DNA from: Adineta ricciae
Lineage: Eukaryota; Rotifera; Eurotatoria; Adinetida; Adinetidae
Length of the DNA: 64,000 bases
Direction: 5' to 3'
Assembly: GCA_905250025.1 (NCBI GenBank)
Contig: CAJNOJ010000034.1
Location: forward strand, 124,001 to 188,000
The notes under the pieces are model-generated. The model worked only from the letters and a program-made list of their open reading frames with translations, was not told the origin of the DNA and did no database searches. Numbering within the stretch: the first letter of the stretch is position 1; every line of letters begins with the position of its first letter. A program made the translations under genes and the position numbers. Positions 26,041 to 39,348 of this stretch are shown here, one piece after another.

Positions 26041-26928
26041 AAATCACCAATGTCCTTCCTTGAAATCAATCTCTTTTCTTCTTGTTTCATTTTAGTTCTT
26101 TCGAAATTCGTAGATAAACATATTCAATATGTGATATCGATTAGATTTTCTTACTCATTTGGCTGCTGGCTCAGTCTAACTCATATCTTATTCATACATG
26201 TATTCACGTTGTTCAAATTCGTTTTCATTCATAACATCTTTTTTTCGCTTGTTTGTTTGTTTGCTTTCTTTTTTTTTCAAACTTCATCATCCCGAGTGAT
26301 CTCTCGTGTAGGAAAGCTCAGCATTCAGTGATGTGACTATTACAGATGATAGAAAATAAGAAAAACAGTGAAAACTTGTCTCTCTCTATTTATCTACTTC
26401 TCTTCTATATATTCTTATTTTTGTTTTTGCTCGATGATTTGTACAAATAAAACGGCTCTCATACATTTCAATGACAGTATTTTACATAAATTTATTTGTA
26501 AACGGGAATAATCATAATAACAAAGACGAGTTGGGAACCGAGAAGGAAACAAAAATATGACTAGTAAAGAATAAAGAGAGAGTTTTGTGTCTAGTGTGCT
26601 GCATGGTCTCTTTTTGTTCTTGCTCACTGCTCGACAGAGATGCGAACAAAAAGCTGCCATGAAGATTGCAAAGTTTTATCTGAGGACATCGGAAATAAAT
26701 GGAAATTTTCTTGTAGTGCCAGGTAAATTTGTTGATGTCTCATCTGCATTTGCTGTTGTTGAATAATCACCAAAAACAAAGCGAAAACTAAAGATATAAA
26801 ACAAATTGACAAGAAAATTTTGAGCAGACCGAATATTTAACAGAGATATAAGCATAACAATAGGAAGAAATAAATTAAATAGAAAAATATTATACAAAAA
26901 TGAAAAAATAACTTTCTGCGTTTCCTTC
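26041..26928. other. convergent intergenic region (3' ends of mucin 3 and RILP-like gene)
   Basis: Both flanking genes end here, so it should hold two 3' UTRs. Low-complexity A/T runs only. Minus-strand open frames between 26415 and 27221 overlap the last RILP-like exon in other frames and are not supported. Confidence 0.5.
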
Positions 26929-29107
26929 TCATTGAGTTGAAGGTGGCGAAAGGATGGGAAAGTTGGACTTCGATGCTTTACGATTGCTATTGAACAAGCT
27001 ATCGATAGAAAATCGTTTCGATGATGAACTAGTCGATTGAATCGTTGGCGACGAAAAGCGACTAGAATTTGCTGTTGTCGACGGCGTAGATAATTGTCCA
27101 GATGTATTTTGGTTGGATATTGGCGATGATTTAGTCGACGGAAAAAAGGCACGAAGACTGGAAACAAACAAACAAAACAACATTGAACATTAGACACAAA
27201 GCGAAAACGAATGTTTGGCAAGGCTTATATATTGCTGATTAGTTTTTCGATTAGCAGAGAATAATCTGTAACAGCACAGCATGCATATTCACGGTAGATC
27301 ATGATTAAAGGAGAGATGATTGATACACGCTCGATTCATGCAATGTGAAAAACAATCAACGCAACTTGCTGCTTGCAATCATGCCAAAAGCTTACCAAAA
27401 ACATAGAATTGCAAAGCAAGCGATCATGGGGAAAAGTAAACAGAGTTTCACACTGAAAGTAAATGGAATATATGACGTCATAATGGGACATGCTACGATA
27501 GCAACAAGTAGACGTACGCCTATGGGGAAACAACGAGAAACAATCAACTTACAATTGACGAATTTTCGATTCATCTTGCTTTTGACCGTATAATTTTTCA
27601 TCGGGCTCTAAAGGAATAGGACCTTGGACAGCGCCATTATCATCATCATCATCATTATTATTATTATTGTTTTCTTCACTGAAAATAGAAATGAAATTAA
27701 TGAATATGCCGGCAATGACGTATGAAATCATGATATTCATACTGTTCTTTGAATAATCGTAATTCTTCTTCGACTTCCACTAACTTGGTCTTCAGGTCGT
27801 TTCGCTCCCAGAGAACTTGACGTAATTCTTGTAATGAAAACCGTGGTTGATTCGCATCGTATGTCGAAAAATCATTAGTCGGATTCTATTGATAAATAAC
27901 AAGAAGATATTTGCTCTATCGTGTTTGTTTCGCTTACTGTTGGGGATATTGGACTAGTCAAATCATCGGTGACACGATCTTTCATATGAGCAATGAAATT
28001 TTCCTTTTCTTTTAATTGCACTTCTAAATCGAGTTTTTCCACTATCAACCGTTGAGTTTGATTGACGGAAAACGTATTCCTTTGACGTAATGTACAATTT
28101 AATTTGCAAACACGTTCGAGTTGACCTTGGATCTAAAAGTATCAACAAAAATTTGCCAAAATTCCATTTCTCCGCCCGGCAATGTGCCTCATTACTAATG
28201 AACAAAGACATTTGAAGAGTATTTCAATGACGCTCATATCCTTCAGGAAGCTCGTTTCATGCTGACTCGCTATTCATCATTATTTGAGTTATTGAAGTGT
28301 ACTTATCGACAATCAAAGACTATATCCTCGAAGATACTCAAGAAAAAAAAACTGGCCCGGAAAGCTATCGTACGAATACTTACTGCCTCAATATCGAGCG
28401 TTTTTTGAGTTAATTCCTTATCTTTGGTTTTCATCATCTTTTTCAGTTTCATGTTTTCATCTGTTAGACTTTTGATGCACTGTAGTTCTTCCCGAGTGAC
28501 ACCTAGACAACGGAATAAAAGGAGATTTTTTTTTGTGTTGGTTAGAATTTATCATACTGATGCTATCTTTCGAACTGCTTCGTTCGACTTTTTCATCCAA
28601 ATCACTCTTGTGTTGAAGTTCATCGCGTAATCTGCGATTTTCATCTTCTAGTTTTGATACAAGTGCCATAAGATTATCTGCCTGTGAATTGCAGAAGAGG
28701 AAAAGTTTGAAATAGCAAAAGATATGAAAACGTACTTCTTTACGCCATTGTTCTTCGACAACTTCGAGTTCTTGGTCGAACTTCTCACGTATTTCACGTG
28801 TTTCGCTCTTTTCGATCTCCAACCGTTCGATACGTGTTTTCATTTGCATTAATTGATCGCTTTCTTTTTCATTTTTCGCCGCCTGCAGTTCAAGTAACTC
28901 AAGAATACGAATTACTTTCGGGACGAGATCACGAATAGTTTCCGTTCCATAAGCTAAACCGATATTACTGAAAAAAATGTGGATCAACTTGTTTGTTTTA
29001 CCTTCGATAATACGTTCGAAGTCTTTGCCAATTAATGCCGCCTCATCGTAAACATCAAGGACAGTTAAATTAGCGTATTCTTGTCGCAATGGGGAAGAAC
29101 AAGTCAT
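26929..29107 (-). CDS. RILP-like protein (RILPL family), RH1 and RH2 coiled-coil adaptor
   Basis: The N-terminal RH1 domain reads LTVLDVYDEAALIGKDFERI and, after removing a 51-bp intron, continues IIEAYGTETIRDLVPKVIRI, very close to vertebrate RILPL1. A long coiled coil follows (ELEVVEEQWRKE, LVSKLEDENRRLRDELQ). The RH2 region contains PRFSLQELRQVLWERNDLKT and then VQGPIPLEPDEKLYG, again the family order. The C-terminus is Ser-rich. In vertebrates, RILPL proteins bind Rab8/Rab10/Rab36-type GTPases through RH2 and regulate ciliary membrane content and lysosome or centrosome traffic. The same role here is inference. The start at 29107 gives about 13 residues before RH1; no splice acceptor sits just upstream. 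Introns are about 50-100 bp. Confidence 0.85.
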
Positions 29108-30071
29108 CTCTCGTATTACATCGATTGATGTGCGTGGGTCATGTTGACGAAAAGTTGTTGACGGTAATGTTGAAGTATCAGAATTGCAATTGGCTCGCGA
29201 AACAAGGTCGGGTAGATGTTCAAATGATGATGGTGAAGGCAGATCTAATCAATGATAGTCCAAATAAATCATAGGCATTTTTGAAAATGTCAATGCGGTT
29301 ATTTATTGTTCTTTTTATGACTACTGAATTGAACAAGTCAGTCGACTGCGAAGTTACATACGAAATGTTTATCAATATTGACATATACAAATCAATGCAT
29401 AACTTTGACGAGCGAAGAGAACGTATATAGACACAATACCTGTATTATGTATCAATGTTAACGTACGCAGCAAAGACTAATTCAATATTGCAACTCAATC
29501 ATAGAACATAAGTGACGTATGTACAGGTAATGACTACAACAGTAGGAGGAAGAACGTCAAGGACACATGATAATTTTCAAATTAACATGTTTATAGAAAG
29601 TTCGATATAGTCGCTGATAACAATGAATCACTTAAGAAAATGAATCATAAGGTGAATACAGAGAAACAAAAGAGAAAATTTCGTAACGAATGGAAATTCA
29701 TATGGTGCACTTACTATTCTTGGACTTTGTTGTCATTGTTCTTCACTAATAAACAATCAATGTTCATACAAAGGAAAGATAATGAAACTCACCCACGTCC
29801 CACGAGTTAACTTTCTGATGATTCATTGTTCAATCATTGAACTGTTGATATCTACTCGAATAGATTGAAATTCAATTATCAAAAAAAAATTAGAAAAAAA
29901 TCAATCGGTTTTCGAAGATATTTTTTGTTCATATTTAACTAGCACGGCGACATCTATTGCACTGTCATCGACTGGATTATCATTGGCTTTTTATGTCTCA
30001 GAATGAAGTAAGTGATGTGCAACTTGTGAAATCTTGCCACAAACCTCTCGTCTGTGTTCCTATTGTTTCGA
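29108..30071. other. divergent intergenic region between RILP-like gene and FAF2
   Basis: No coding sequence recognised. A small frame with ATG near 29990 (MSQNE, then gtaagt) precedes FAF2, but its splice phase does not join the FAF2 frame. It could be a 5' UTR exon. Confidence 0.4.
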
Positions 30072-31921
30072 ATGAACAGTGACACTCTAACACAGGAGCA
30101 GAGCGATGCTCTGGTCCGTTTTCAGGTTAGAAAATCGTCTCATCTCTTTCTACTGAAGTGTAATCGTTTAATTTCTAGGAATTTTCCGGAATGGATTCCT
30201 ATGAAACTAGTCTTCAGTATCTCAAAATGACTGATTGGGACGTGGAACGCGCTGTCAATACTGTTTTAATGTTAAATGCAGATCTTCCAACAAACAATAC
30301 TCCACCAGTGAGGATCGAACGGCGAATACCTCCTGTAACATCAGTAACAACTCGATACATGCCAAACTATGCGTTGTAAGTGGAAATCAATTCAATCGAA
30401 TCGAAACGAGACTGATTTCGTTTTAGACAATTGTTTCGTACACCGCTATCATTTTTATACACTTTTTATCTGAAACTCCAACCGTTTCTACCTTGGAGAA
30501 TTGTTCGTGTTGCTTTCTCATTCAGTAAAATACATACTTTGTGAAGGAATTCGTCATTTTCATGTTCGATTTTCGTTTCAGTTCGTTCATTATTCTGGAC
30601 TGAGCCACCACGAGATCCTTTGATTGAACTCGAAGATTACTGTAGGTATTTCAATGATAAATACAGTACCGATCATCCAATATTTTATCAAGGAAAATTA
30701 TCTCAGGTAAAAGAACGTTTCTCGCCTATATTTGCAGTTAGCGAACTAATATTTCAGGCACTTCGAGATGCTCAGCGCGAAGTTCGTCTACTTTTCATTT
30801 ATATACACGATAGAAATTCAGCCATGTGCGATCGATTTTGTCGGTAAGTTCTTTTTGAAAAACGTTGCTTGAGTATTATTCGATTGTTTTCAGTGAAATT
30901 TTGTGTGGCGGAGCCTTTCAATCAATACTCGGTAGTAATCTCTTATGGAGCACAAGTCGAAATACGCAAGAAGGTGTTGCAGGTAAAATCTACCTCCTTC
31001 ACGCTTCCCTCATCATTTATTTCTCTTTCGAAATCAATCTAGCTGGTCGTTTGCTAATGGCAAATACTTTCCCTTGTTTTTGTATTATTGCACATTATGG
31101 TTCACAACAAACTGTTCAATTTAAACTAGATCACTATACCGGTAATTCAAGTTTCGAGAAATAACGTGCCATTGTTGAATATTGTACTTGATTTTGTTAA
31201 GATTCCGATCGATGCTTAGCAGAGATCATAGGTGCTGTTCAAAACGCTGATCAAACACTTGAGTACAACCGGTAGGAACTCGCATAACGAAAGATATATT
31301 CGTTATTCAAAGTTATGTTTCACAGACAACGAAGGTCACAAAGTACTTCCAGAGATCGTCTTCTAGAAGAACAAAATCAAGCTTATTTGGATTCTGTTAG
31401 AATTGATAAGGAAAAAGTTCGTTGAAATCAATTGTTTGCACTACGACGAAGAATTTTTTTTTGAATTCATTTAAGGCTGAACAGCGTGAACGAGCAGACA
31501 ATGAACGAAGACTTTTAGAAGAAGAGAAACAAAGGAAACTACAAGTAATCATCATAACCATCCGAGAAAAACATGCGCATCTTTGTTCTCTGTTTTATCT
31601 AAGAAATTTGCTGAATTTCGCGATCGGCTAAAACTAGCGCTTCAACCTGAACCATCACCTACCGAAATTGATATCGTTCAAGTGTCTATACGTTTGCCAG
31701 TTGATGAGCCGATCCGTCGACGTTTTCGTCGAAATGAACCAGCGAAAAGCTTGTTCGAATTCGCATGGACCAACTCCAATGTGCCTAATCAATTCGAATT
31801 ACTATGGGGTTATCCTCGTCAACGTTACCAATATGAACAGATGAATAATGAAACCATAGGCGATCTAATGACAGGAACTACGGAAACGTGTTACCTCGAA
31901 GAGACCGACGAAGATAAATAA
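30072..31921 (+). CDS. FAF2: FAS-associated factor 2 (FAF2/UBXD8-like), multi-exon
   Basis: Domain order matches FAF2. An N-terminal UBA domain (LTQEQSDALVRFQ, then DSYETSLQYLKMTDWDVERA) is followed by a hydrophobic hairpin for ER or lipid-droplet insertion (LSFLYTFYLKLQPFLPW). A UAS thioredoxin-like domain comes next (DAQREVRLLFIYIHD, FCREILCGGAFQSILGSN). A charged coiled coil (EQRERADNERRLLEEEKQRK) and a C-terminal UBX domain (IVQVSIRLPVDEP, FELLWGYPRQRY) complete it. Known role: recruits p97/VCP to the ER membrane during ER-associated degradation and controls lipid droplets. I chose the ATG at 30072 because MNSDTLTQEQ aligns with the human N-terminus just before the UBA. A poly(A) signal lies at 31946-31951. 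Exons are separated by introns of about 50-110 bp. Confidence 0.92.
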
Positions 31922-33661
31922 ACTGTTTTTCTTGTGTTAAAACAAAATAAAATAATTCAGATGTGACTCGAAAATTGATGAAGTGCATTGACCTCTGAAC
32001 CTCTGCGGTTCTACATCAAATCAATCAATAGGCACATTAAAAACTGACTAGTCTCCATTCCCGACAGTTGCTCGACAGAATGTAATTAATACATTTCATT
32101 AATAAATACTTCATGAAGTTGGTTACTGAACTTGACATGTAAGACGACTGGTAGAAACATGAAAAACTACCTCCAGCGTCTAGTGTCATCTGTGATTTAG
32201 GATAGACCAACCAATTCGGAAAACATCTGTAGCGATTTGTTTTGTTTATTATAACGGGAGACAGAATGAATGAAATGAACACAAGTAAAAAAGAAAACAA
32301 CGTCGAATCGAACATTTACTTTATGTGTACTTTTTCCATAACGATTTCATACTTGTAAAGAAGATAAATAAGAGAGAAAATCTCTCTGATTGATGACATT
32401 TCTCTATTTTTTGTATACAAATATTAGCTGCTTGCTGCATCCGTTTTTTTTTTCAAGTTTGTTTATTTAGATTTGTAGTTCTTTTTTTCTCATGTAAACA
32501 TTCGCTTCGACACTTCGGCCGATGATGTGCAACCGTTCTATGTCTATTTTGTCTAATGGATTGCGTGCGCGAACAGTCTTATTCTCTCCTCTGTTTCATC
32601 GATGGATTGCTTGATGGATTAGTTAGTATCATTTCCTCCGTTCTTATGAATACAAATCAAGAACACGATTTCAATTCGTTTTTTTTTCACTGATAATCAC
32701 TCATTTTTTATCAGACAGAAACGTATGTATGTGTTTGACATAGTATCCTCCGACAATCGACCTTTTTACAGTTCCAAAAGGGTAACTGATGATATAACAA
32801 TCTTTGCTCGTTATCTAGGCCATCAGTATTTTTCTTTGCAGATCTGTTGTGTTCGTCGTCTAGCATAGATGGTAATTCGATCTTCGTTGTTGTCTTTGGA
32901 TGATAGAGACACGTCAAGTAGCAGTGCTTCGAATTGATCGGACAGCTTGAAATGAAACGACCGTCGCCATTGAGTAAAGTTTGTTTGTAAAAATAAACAT
33001 TGAATACAACATTTTCAAGCATTGACAAAGGGGAAAATGGGACTACTCGTCCTCGTAAAGAACAATTACATAGGAGGAGACTGATCACTTGAGCACACAC
33101 ATTTGTACTATTCTTTTCTTTCTTGTTATTCTACTTGTATGCGTGCACGCGTATTTCTTTCCGTTGAACCTCGTCAATGTCGGATCGGATGAAAAAAGAA
33201 AGAAAAGCTAAGTATAAACTATTAGAGAAAAGACACATACACGCGCATGTAACATGTATACATATATATATATATACATCGTTTCTCTCTTTCTTCTTCA
33301 TTTTCTCAGTTCGCCGTCAATGAAAATTTAATCATTTATTTCCTAACGACACTAATCTCTTTTCCGTTATCTTATACCGTGAAATCTGATCGTTCGACGC
33401 CGAAAAATCGATTTAATCGTGACATTTCTTTTACTTATCGTTAGATCGATTTGAGCGTTCAAACGAAAGAGTAATAGATAAACTTATTGCATCAGTCGAT
33501 CAATGTTTGCACAATTGTCGATGAACCTTGTCATGAATTGAAGTGTCATTTCTCGCCCTATCCTCCTATTGACACACACCGATCGCTGCTGTTCCTTCTG
33601 CCATTGATTACCAAGCCAACTTCTCATCTATTTCAGATGCAAATACGTCAATGATTTAATC
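31922..33661. other. 1.7-kb intergenic region
   Basis: Contains the FAF2 3' UTR and the upstream region of the Mab-21-domain gene. A 129-codon minus-strand open frame (32711-33100) shows no domain and no partner exon. A (TA)n run occurs near 33259-33276. The acceptor ctatttcag ends at 33636, 26 nt before the next start codon. Confidence 0.5.
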
Positions 33662-36399
33662 ATGGGAAATAATCCTTCGATATCAACGAAAAAGAAACCA
33701 ATTAAGAAGAACCAACAATCATTTTGTTGTCCATGTTTCTCCAGACACTCCGCATCGTCAGCATCGCTATCCAGTGACGAGAAATATTTTCCAACGTTCG
33801 ATCGTATTAAATCGAATGATAAAACTTACCCATCGCCTCCACTTGTTATTAATGCAATACCGTCAACATCCATCCACGCTCCGAATGAAATTGATAAGAA
33901 TCTATCATCAGCTAAAAATCGTCGATCGGTATCTTTGCATAATGTTATTACAACTGTCCCAGACAATGCCAACGACAATCAAAACAATACACAGCCTCAA
34001 TGTAAACCACCCTTACCGCCGGGTAAATCTCGAACTGTTACAAAATTACCGCCAACGGGTCGCTCATTTCGTGGTACACTTGCTGAAACCAAACGATCCT
34101 ACTACTCGCAATCGATCGAACACGCGAGATTATCAATTGAAGATCTCGAGAAATCTTTGCATGGTGCATCGAGCATTGATCAATGGATTGATTCACTACG
34201 CATACTTGGCACACCATCATTAAATCGAAATAAAGTCATTCGAACAGTAGTATCAACGAACAATAACAAAAAAATTAAACGAAGTCGAACGATAGGTGAT
34301 GAATGCGATGATAGTGAGAACATTCTCAACGGCTCATATAGACAAGTAAGTAAACATCTTGTTCTGGAAGAAAACATTAGTGCTTTCTCCTACGTAGGAA
34401 AATGATGCTTTGATTGATAAACAGTCTCCTTCGTCCAAGCCTGATTTTCCTCATATATTAACATTAAAATTCAATCGTGATTTCCTCAGCTTCGCCAAAT
34501 CGGTTGAGTTAAACTTTCATTTCCAAGATTTCCTTACACGAATTGCCAGTTCCAAGGCAAAGCAAACATTCAAACATCACTTTCAACTTTCAACAATCAT
34601 CTATCCGTTCGCTGGTGGTGATCAGATCTTAGCAGATGATCTCAATCTCTTTCATATCATCCCATTCGAATCGATATTACCCGCTCTATCCTCGAATACA
34701 CACAGCACTTACAAAACTTGTGAACAAATTCGTTCGAAATGTTATTTTGTTCCCGGAATAGATTACAAAATCGAAGTAGATGACGAAGAGTATCGAAAGA
34801 AACGGATCGAACTGGATCGAACGCATGTGGTCATCACATTGGAGAACAAAACGAAAGAGTCCACTGATTCGACAACAACAGTACCTCCAATGAAAAAGGC
34901 GCCAGCAGAACAAGATTCTCCGTATATTCTTACATCGGATGATTTCTTTCAAACAGGTTTTATTCGTATCGAACAAGAGAAGATTCCAAAACAGTTACTA
35001 TCATTTATCTATCATTCATCCGAAGCAAATCTCTACTATCTATCATCAAACCTCATTCAACAATGGTTTCACACAATGATACTTGTCAATCAGACGTGTG
35101 CAATCGCAAAAAGATTTCTAACGGGTGATGGAAGTCATATAACGTGTTTAATTAAACAACAAAGCAATCATACAAAGTAAATTGATCTTCTCGTTTTCTC
35201 CTTCTACATGATTTTCGTTTAGTTCAATACCATCGGAGAGTAATATCACATTCGCTGCCCTCCGTTTACCTCCATGTTTATCATTAAGTGATTCGTTACA
35301 AACGAATCTCGAAGATGAAGATAAGTCATGTATAATAGACGCATTTTCGTCGACATTTCTATCTGATAACAAAAAAACTGCTACTGACACCATCCATATC
35401 GATTACGAACAATACTCATTTGCTTTCCTCGTTCAACGTTGGCCAAAAGCTCTACTGGACAATTATTATACAGATTCGAAACGTAATTGTCAACGTAAAT
35501 GGCCATCGAAGTATCATCTGAATATCATCATCAAAAAACCCCTTTTACTTATACCAAGTCAAACTGACCATCAATGGAAAACAAATTTTGATCTTATCGA
35601 ACAGAGTCTATTCGAACTAATGAACGAATCAACCATATGTTTCTATGTTTTATGTCAACAATTACTCTGTCAAACAATCGAGCAACGAACATATATCAAA
35701 CATTGCTTTTTGAATTACTGTGAGAAATACGGCCTACCTTTTTCCAAGTAAGTCATCACGTAAACAACATCATTCACATCGATATTTGATTTTTCTAGTC
35801 ACCGCGAACATTCAACTGATAACATTCACGAAATGATGGTACACTTTCTGAAAGAGATTCACTTACAGTTGACAAACAAGTTCCTCCCTAATCATTTTAA
35901 TCACGAGGTGAATCTCTATGAAACAACTGACTCGTACAATCAATGGATTGACCATCTTAATCAATGTCTGAATGATCGTATTCGTATACCAACACCGTCG
36001 TCAGCAATAACAATCTCAAATCGGCCGGTGATTGCGGAATTTTTATTTCATTTTATTGATCAACTTTATCAAACATTTCATATAAAACGATCACAGTTTC
36101 ATTTAAACGAACATGTTCTCTTAGATTTGCACAAACAATTGTGCGAAAAGCTCTCCAATGATACGAATAATAACAATAGTACAACCTTGCAGAAGTTTAT
36201 CACTCACTTATTGAACAATCAGCAATTAGTCGAACAAATTCAAACGAATCTAACCTACGATTTCGAAACTAACGCTGAACTAGTACATACATGTTTAAAT
36301 CAAGTCCGAAAAGCGGATTCGTCGTTGATCTTTCACTATACATGGACTATTTATATTCAATACTTACATACATATTACAATGTTCTTTGGAATATATGA
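33662..36399 (+). CDS. Mab-21/cGAS-like domain protein with N-myristoylation signal (853 aa, 4 exons)
   Basis: Exons are 33662-34345, 34425-35176, 35223-35747 and 35799-36399; all phases join. The N-terminus MGNNPSIS fits an N-myristoylation signal, and a CCPC cluster at about residues 22-25 could be palmitoylated. About 230 disordered residues precede the Mab-21 fold. The nucleotidyltransferase-like strand region reads YPFAGGDQILADDLNLFHII, resembling the GS...D-x-D core but with Asn at the second acidic position. The C-terminal half has VQRWPKALLDNYY, RKWPSKYHLNIIIKKPLLLI and the hallmark LTNKFLPNHFNHEVNLYE (compare LPHYFIP..NL of Mab-21 proteins). An extra C-terminal helical segment of about 150 residues follows. 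A membrane-anchored, probably non-catalytic relative of cGAS-like/Mab-21 proteins is likely; role unknown. Confidence 0.7.
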
Positions 36400-36990
36400 A
36401 TTCGTCAGATGAACATGTGTCTGTCGCTCGCTTCTTTTTTATATAATTTTGCCCGGTGATCGTTGAAAACTCTCTTGTACTTTATGTCTCTCGTCTCTTA
36501 TTCTCTCAGCTTGTTTTCTTCTTGTCTCTTATTTTATTTGCGTGTATAACGAAAGGCAAACGCATGAGAATGTCTATACTTGTCGTTCCACGGCGGACGA
36601 TGAGAAATAAAAGAGAATGATTTGAATTGATTCTTTTCAAATTCACTAGACAAGATTTTATTATTGGAATTGATCTACGATGATGTATAAACAAATTGTA
36701 TATCACGAAATGCTTTGCATTGTGGGAACAAATAGATAGGCCATCGCTTGTCGATCGCAATAATAGAAAAAAAAAGAAAGAAATGAAAATGAAACACAGG
36801 AGGACAACGAACGAAACGAAAGTGAGGTTTCAAAAAGAAAATGAAAACGTTTGAAAGTGAAAGAAAGACATTGGAGTGAGATGAAATAGTTTTCCAGATA
36901 AAAAAAAAGACGAAGAAGAAGAAAACAATTCGTTTTTGATCATTTTTTTAATGATACGTGTTCAGTTTCTCGCTTTTTGTTTTACTCCAA
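36400..36990. other. convergent intergenic region
   Basis: 3' UTRs of the Mab-21-domain gene (+) and the proline-rich gene (-). A-rich on the plus strand. Nothing coding recognised. Confidence 0.5.
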
Positions 36991-38596
36991 TTAACCATTG
37001 ACACCATACTGAGGCATTGTTTGATATTGTACATTTTGTACGAAACCATTACCTTGTTGACCTTGTTGTTCGAAACCTTGTTGCTGATCTAGGAGAAGAG
37101 AAGAATGACGACATATAGAGAAAGAGACAAATCGAGCTACAAAATACCGGCATATTGTTGTCCTTCAACGGTGCTTCCGTTGGAGTATGCACTTTGCTGA
37201 TAAATATATCCGCCTTGTTCACCAGGAACTTGACCAGCACCGTTTCCGGCACCGCCATATGTTGCATATTGAACGTTTTCTTGAAGAAAACTAGCTTGAT
37301 TGGCACCCGATAATGAACCGTTAGATGCACTAGAGAGAAGACCTTGTTCACCAACCGCTTCATAGCCACCTATTGGACCAGCAGCACCGGCCAGTAATGC
37401 TGGATCAACTTGATCAGGATTAGCACCAGCTGTCTAGAAAGTTCAAAGGCAAAGTTTGCGTTTGCTATTTCCAAAATATCTTTTCATACATATTCGGGAC
37501 CGAGATTAGGAGTTGGTAATCCCTTGACGAAATCTGGTAAACCTTGTGTCGGTCGTAGCTGTGGTCCGTATTGTTGGATGTATGTATTAGGATCGGCTTT
37601 AATGATGCCTAAATTGCGGAATTCTTTGACGACACGTGCTTGTGTACCTTCCCATTGAATAATAAGATTTTTTTGCGGTGCTGGTGGTTGAACAGGCGGT
37701 GCTTTTTGGTAGATGACACGTCGTTTTTGTTGTTTATACGGAAGCCAACGTTCAACAATAATGCTAAACATAGGAAAAAGAATGCTTTTGATTGGCGAAG
37801 AAAACTAGTTGTCACAAACCTTTGAGGCTTAGGTGGTAGTGGTGGCATTCGCTCAATGATGACGCGTCTTGGTGGAGGTGGAGGTGGTGGCAATGGCTTA
37901 GTAATCAATTTTGGCGCGAGTTGTGCCGGCGGCTGAGGTGGTCGTTCTCGAATAATGAGTGGTGGTGGTGTTGCTGGTCGAGGTGGCCGTTGACGAATGA
38001 CAATAGGTGGAGCTGGTGGCAAGGCAGGGTTGCGAACCTGAAAGAAAAGAAGAAAACCATAAGATTTGTCACCATAATGGAACATATGACAACCGTACCT
38101 CTTTAATAATCAAAGGACCCGGTGGTGGTGGTGTTGGTGGACGTAAATATCGTACAGCAACTTCTTGTTTGTAGGTAACCGCATCATTAGCATGTTTACG
38201 GATAATTTGTGGATTGGGATCAAAGTTGATTTTATATCCATTTTGTCCTTGTTGTTGAGCAAGTTGACCAGCAGCACCGGCGTATTGTTGGACAATACCA
38301 GCATTACTTTGTTCAGCAAAACTACCACTACTGACTTGTTGGTCATTAGCAAGTTCAGCTCCGCTACGTGTGTATTGTGAATAGTTAACATCTTGACCCT
38401 GATGAACGCTGTTTTGTTGATCACCATTATCTTGAACTACTTGTTGTTGTTCAACACCGCTTGCTGCGCTGTAATATTGATGTCCGCCTGGGCTTGGTGC
38501 TTGTGCTTGATAAGCATACTGGTGTTGGACATATTGTTGATCTGGATTTCCAGGTGATGTCGATTGTGGATAGGATGCACTTACGCTATCTGCCAT
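36991..38596 (-). CDS. Gln/Pro-rich protein with PPxPLIIxERPP-type repeats (multi-exon)
   Basis: The N-terminal part is rich in Gln, Tyr, Ser and Ala (QQYVQHQYAYQAQAPSPGGH). It ends in FDPNPQIIRKHANDAVTYKQ. Next come repeated proline blocks with a common shape: RPPTPPPPGPLIIKEVR, PPAPPIVIRQRPPRPATPPP, LIIRERPPQPPAQ, PPPPPRRVIIERMPPLPPKP and IIVERWLPYKQQKRRVIYQK. A structured stretch follows (NLIIQWEGTQARVVKEFRNL), then a Gly/Gln/Tyr-rich end closing QTMPQYGVNG. Five or more short introns; all joins keep frame. There is no signal peptide or membrane helix. I do not recognise a named family. The alternating P-blocks and [VL]I[IV]xxR motifs suggest a structural or scaffold protein. Start at 38596 (MADSVSASYP); TATATAA-like sequence lies about 230 bp upstream. 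Confidence 0.75.
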
Positions 38597-39348
38597 AGTT
38601 CGAAATGTTCGCTCTCTTCTGTTTTATTTTAGTTGTTGATCAAATTAACCCGAGTCTATGTGTATATTGATATGCCTCTGTGTCACACGTTCGAGGGTGA
38701 GGAGAAGAAAGAGAGAGAGAGAGAGATACGGATGGTCACCGAGAAAAAAAGAAGACTCTTTATTTCGTCGTATTTTGTTGTGACTAGTGATGCGCAACAC
38801 AATTCCCATCGGTCACGATCACTATATAAACTTTTTCTTTTATTCTCTTACTGTATTTCACGCGTTCGTCGTGCTTGACTTACTTTTACACTGAGCAAGC
38901 GAGTGAACGTGTATGTCCACATTTCTTTTTGAACATGCTCATTTTACCATTCATCGATCGATCATTTAGACACTAATCGCCCATCCGTAAACTCTCCTTT
39001 GCCATTGGTGGTGACATGAAAAGGACATGATACATATATAAACATCGAAGCAGTATCTATTCTCTTTCTTCTTTTCGAAAGCTAATGTCCCATCTATTTT
39101 TCTCATTACTCCATAGGACAAATAAATAGCCACTTTCATTTCATATTTTCGCGATTTTGATTTGTTGCTCTTGTCATATTAATCATAATATAATAAGAAA
39201 GAAAAATGATGAATATATATATGTATATATGTATAGGAAATAGACATGATCGAATTTGTAGTCATTTTTTTATTGGAGAATTTTCTCGTCTTTTTTTATT
39301 TGTCTCTTTGTTCAACGTCATGATGTGCGCACTTGGATTTAACGATAT
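38597..39348. other. intergenic region upstream of the Gln/Pro-rich gene
   Basis: No gene recognised. Contains a (GA)n run near 38709-38725 and TATA-like sequences (actatataaac near 38820 and catatataaac near 39032). Open frames here are short and unsupported. Confidence 0.5.

Noticed and set aside
26415..27221. minus-strand frames (81 to 181 codons) beyond and over the RILP-like 3' end
   Set aside because: They overlap the last coding exon in another frame or lie in the 3' UTR. No domain.
32711..33100. 129-codon minus-strand frame
   Set aside because: No domain, no splice partner, and it lies in an AT-rich spacer. Kept only as a note.
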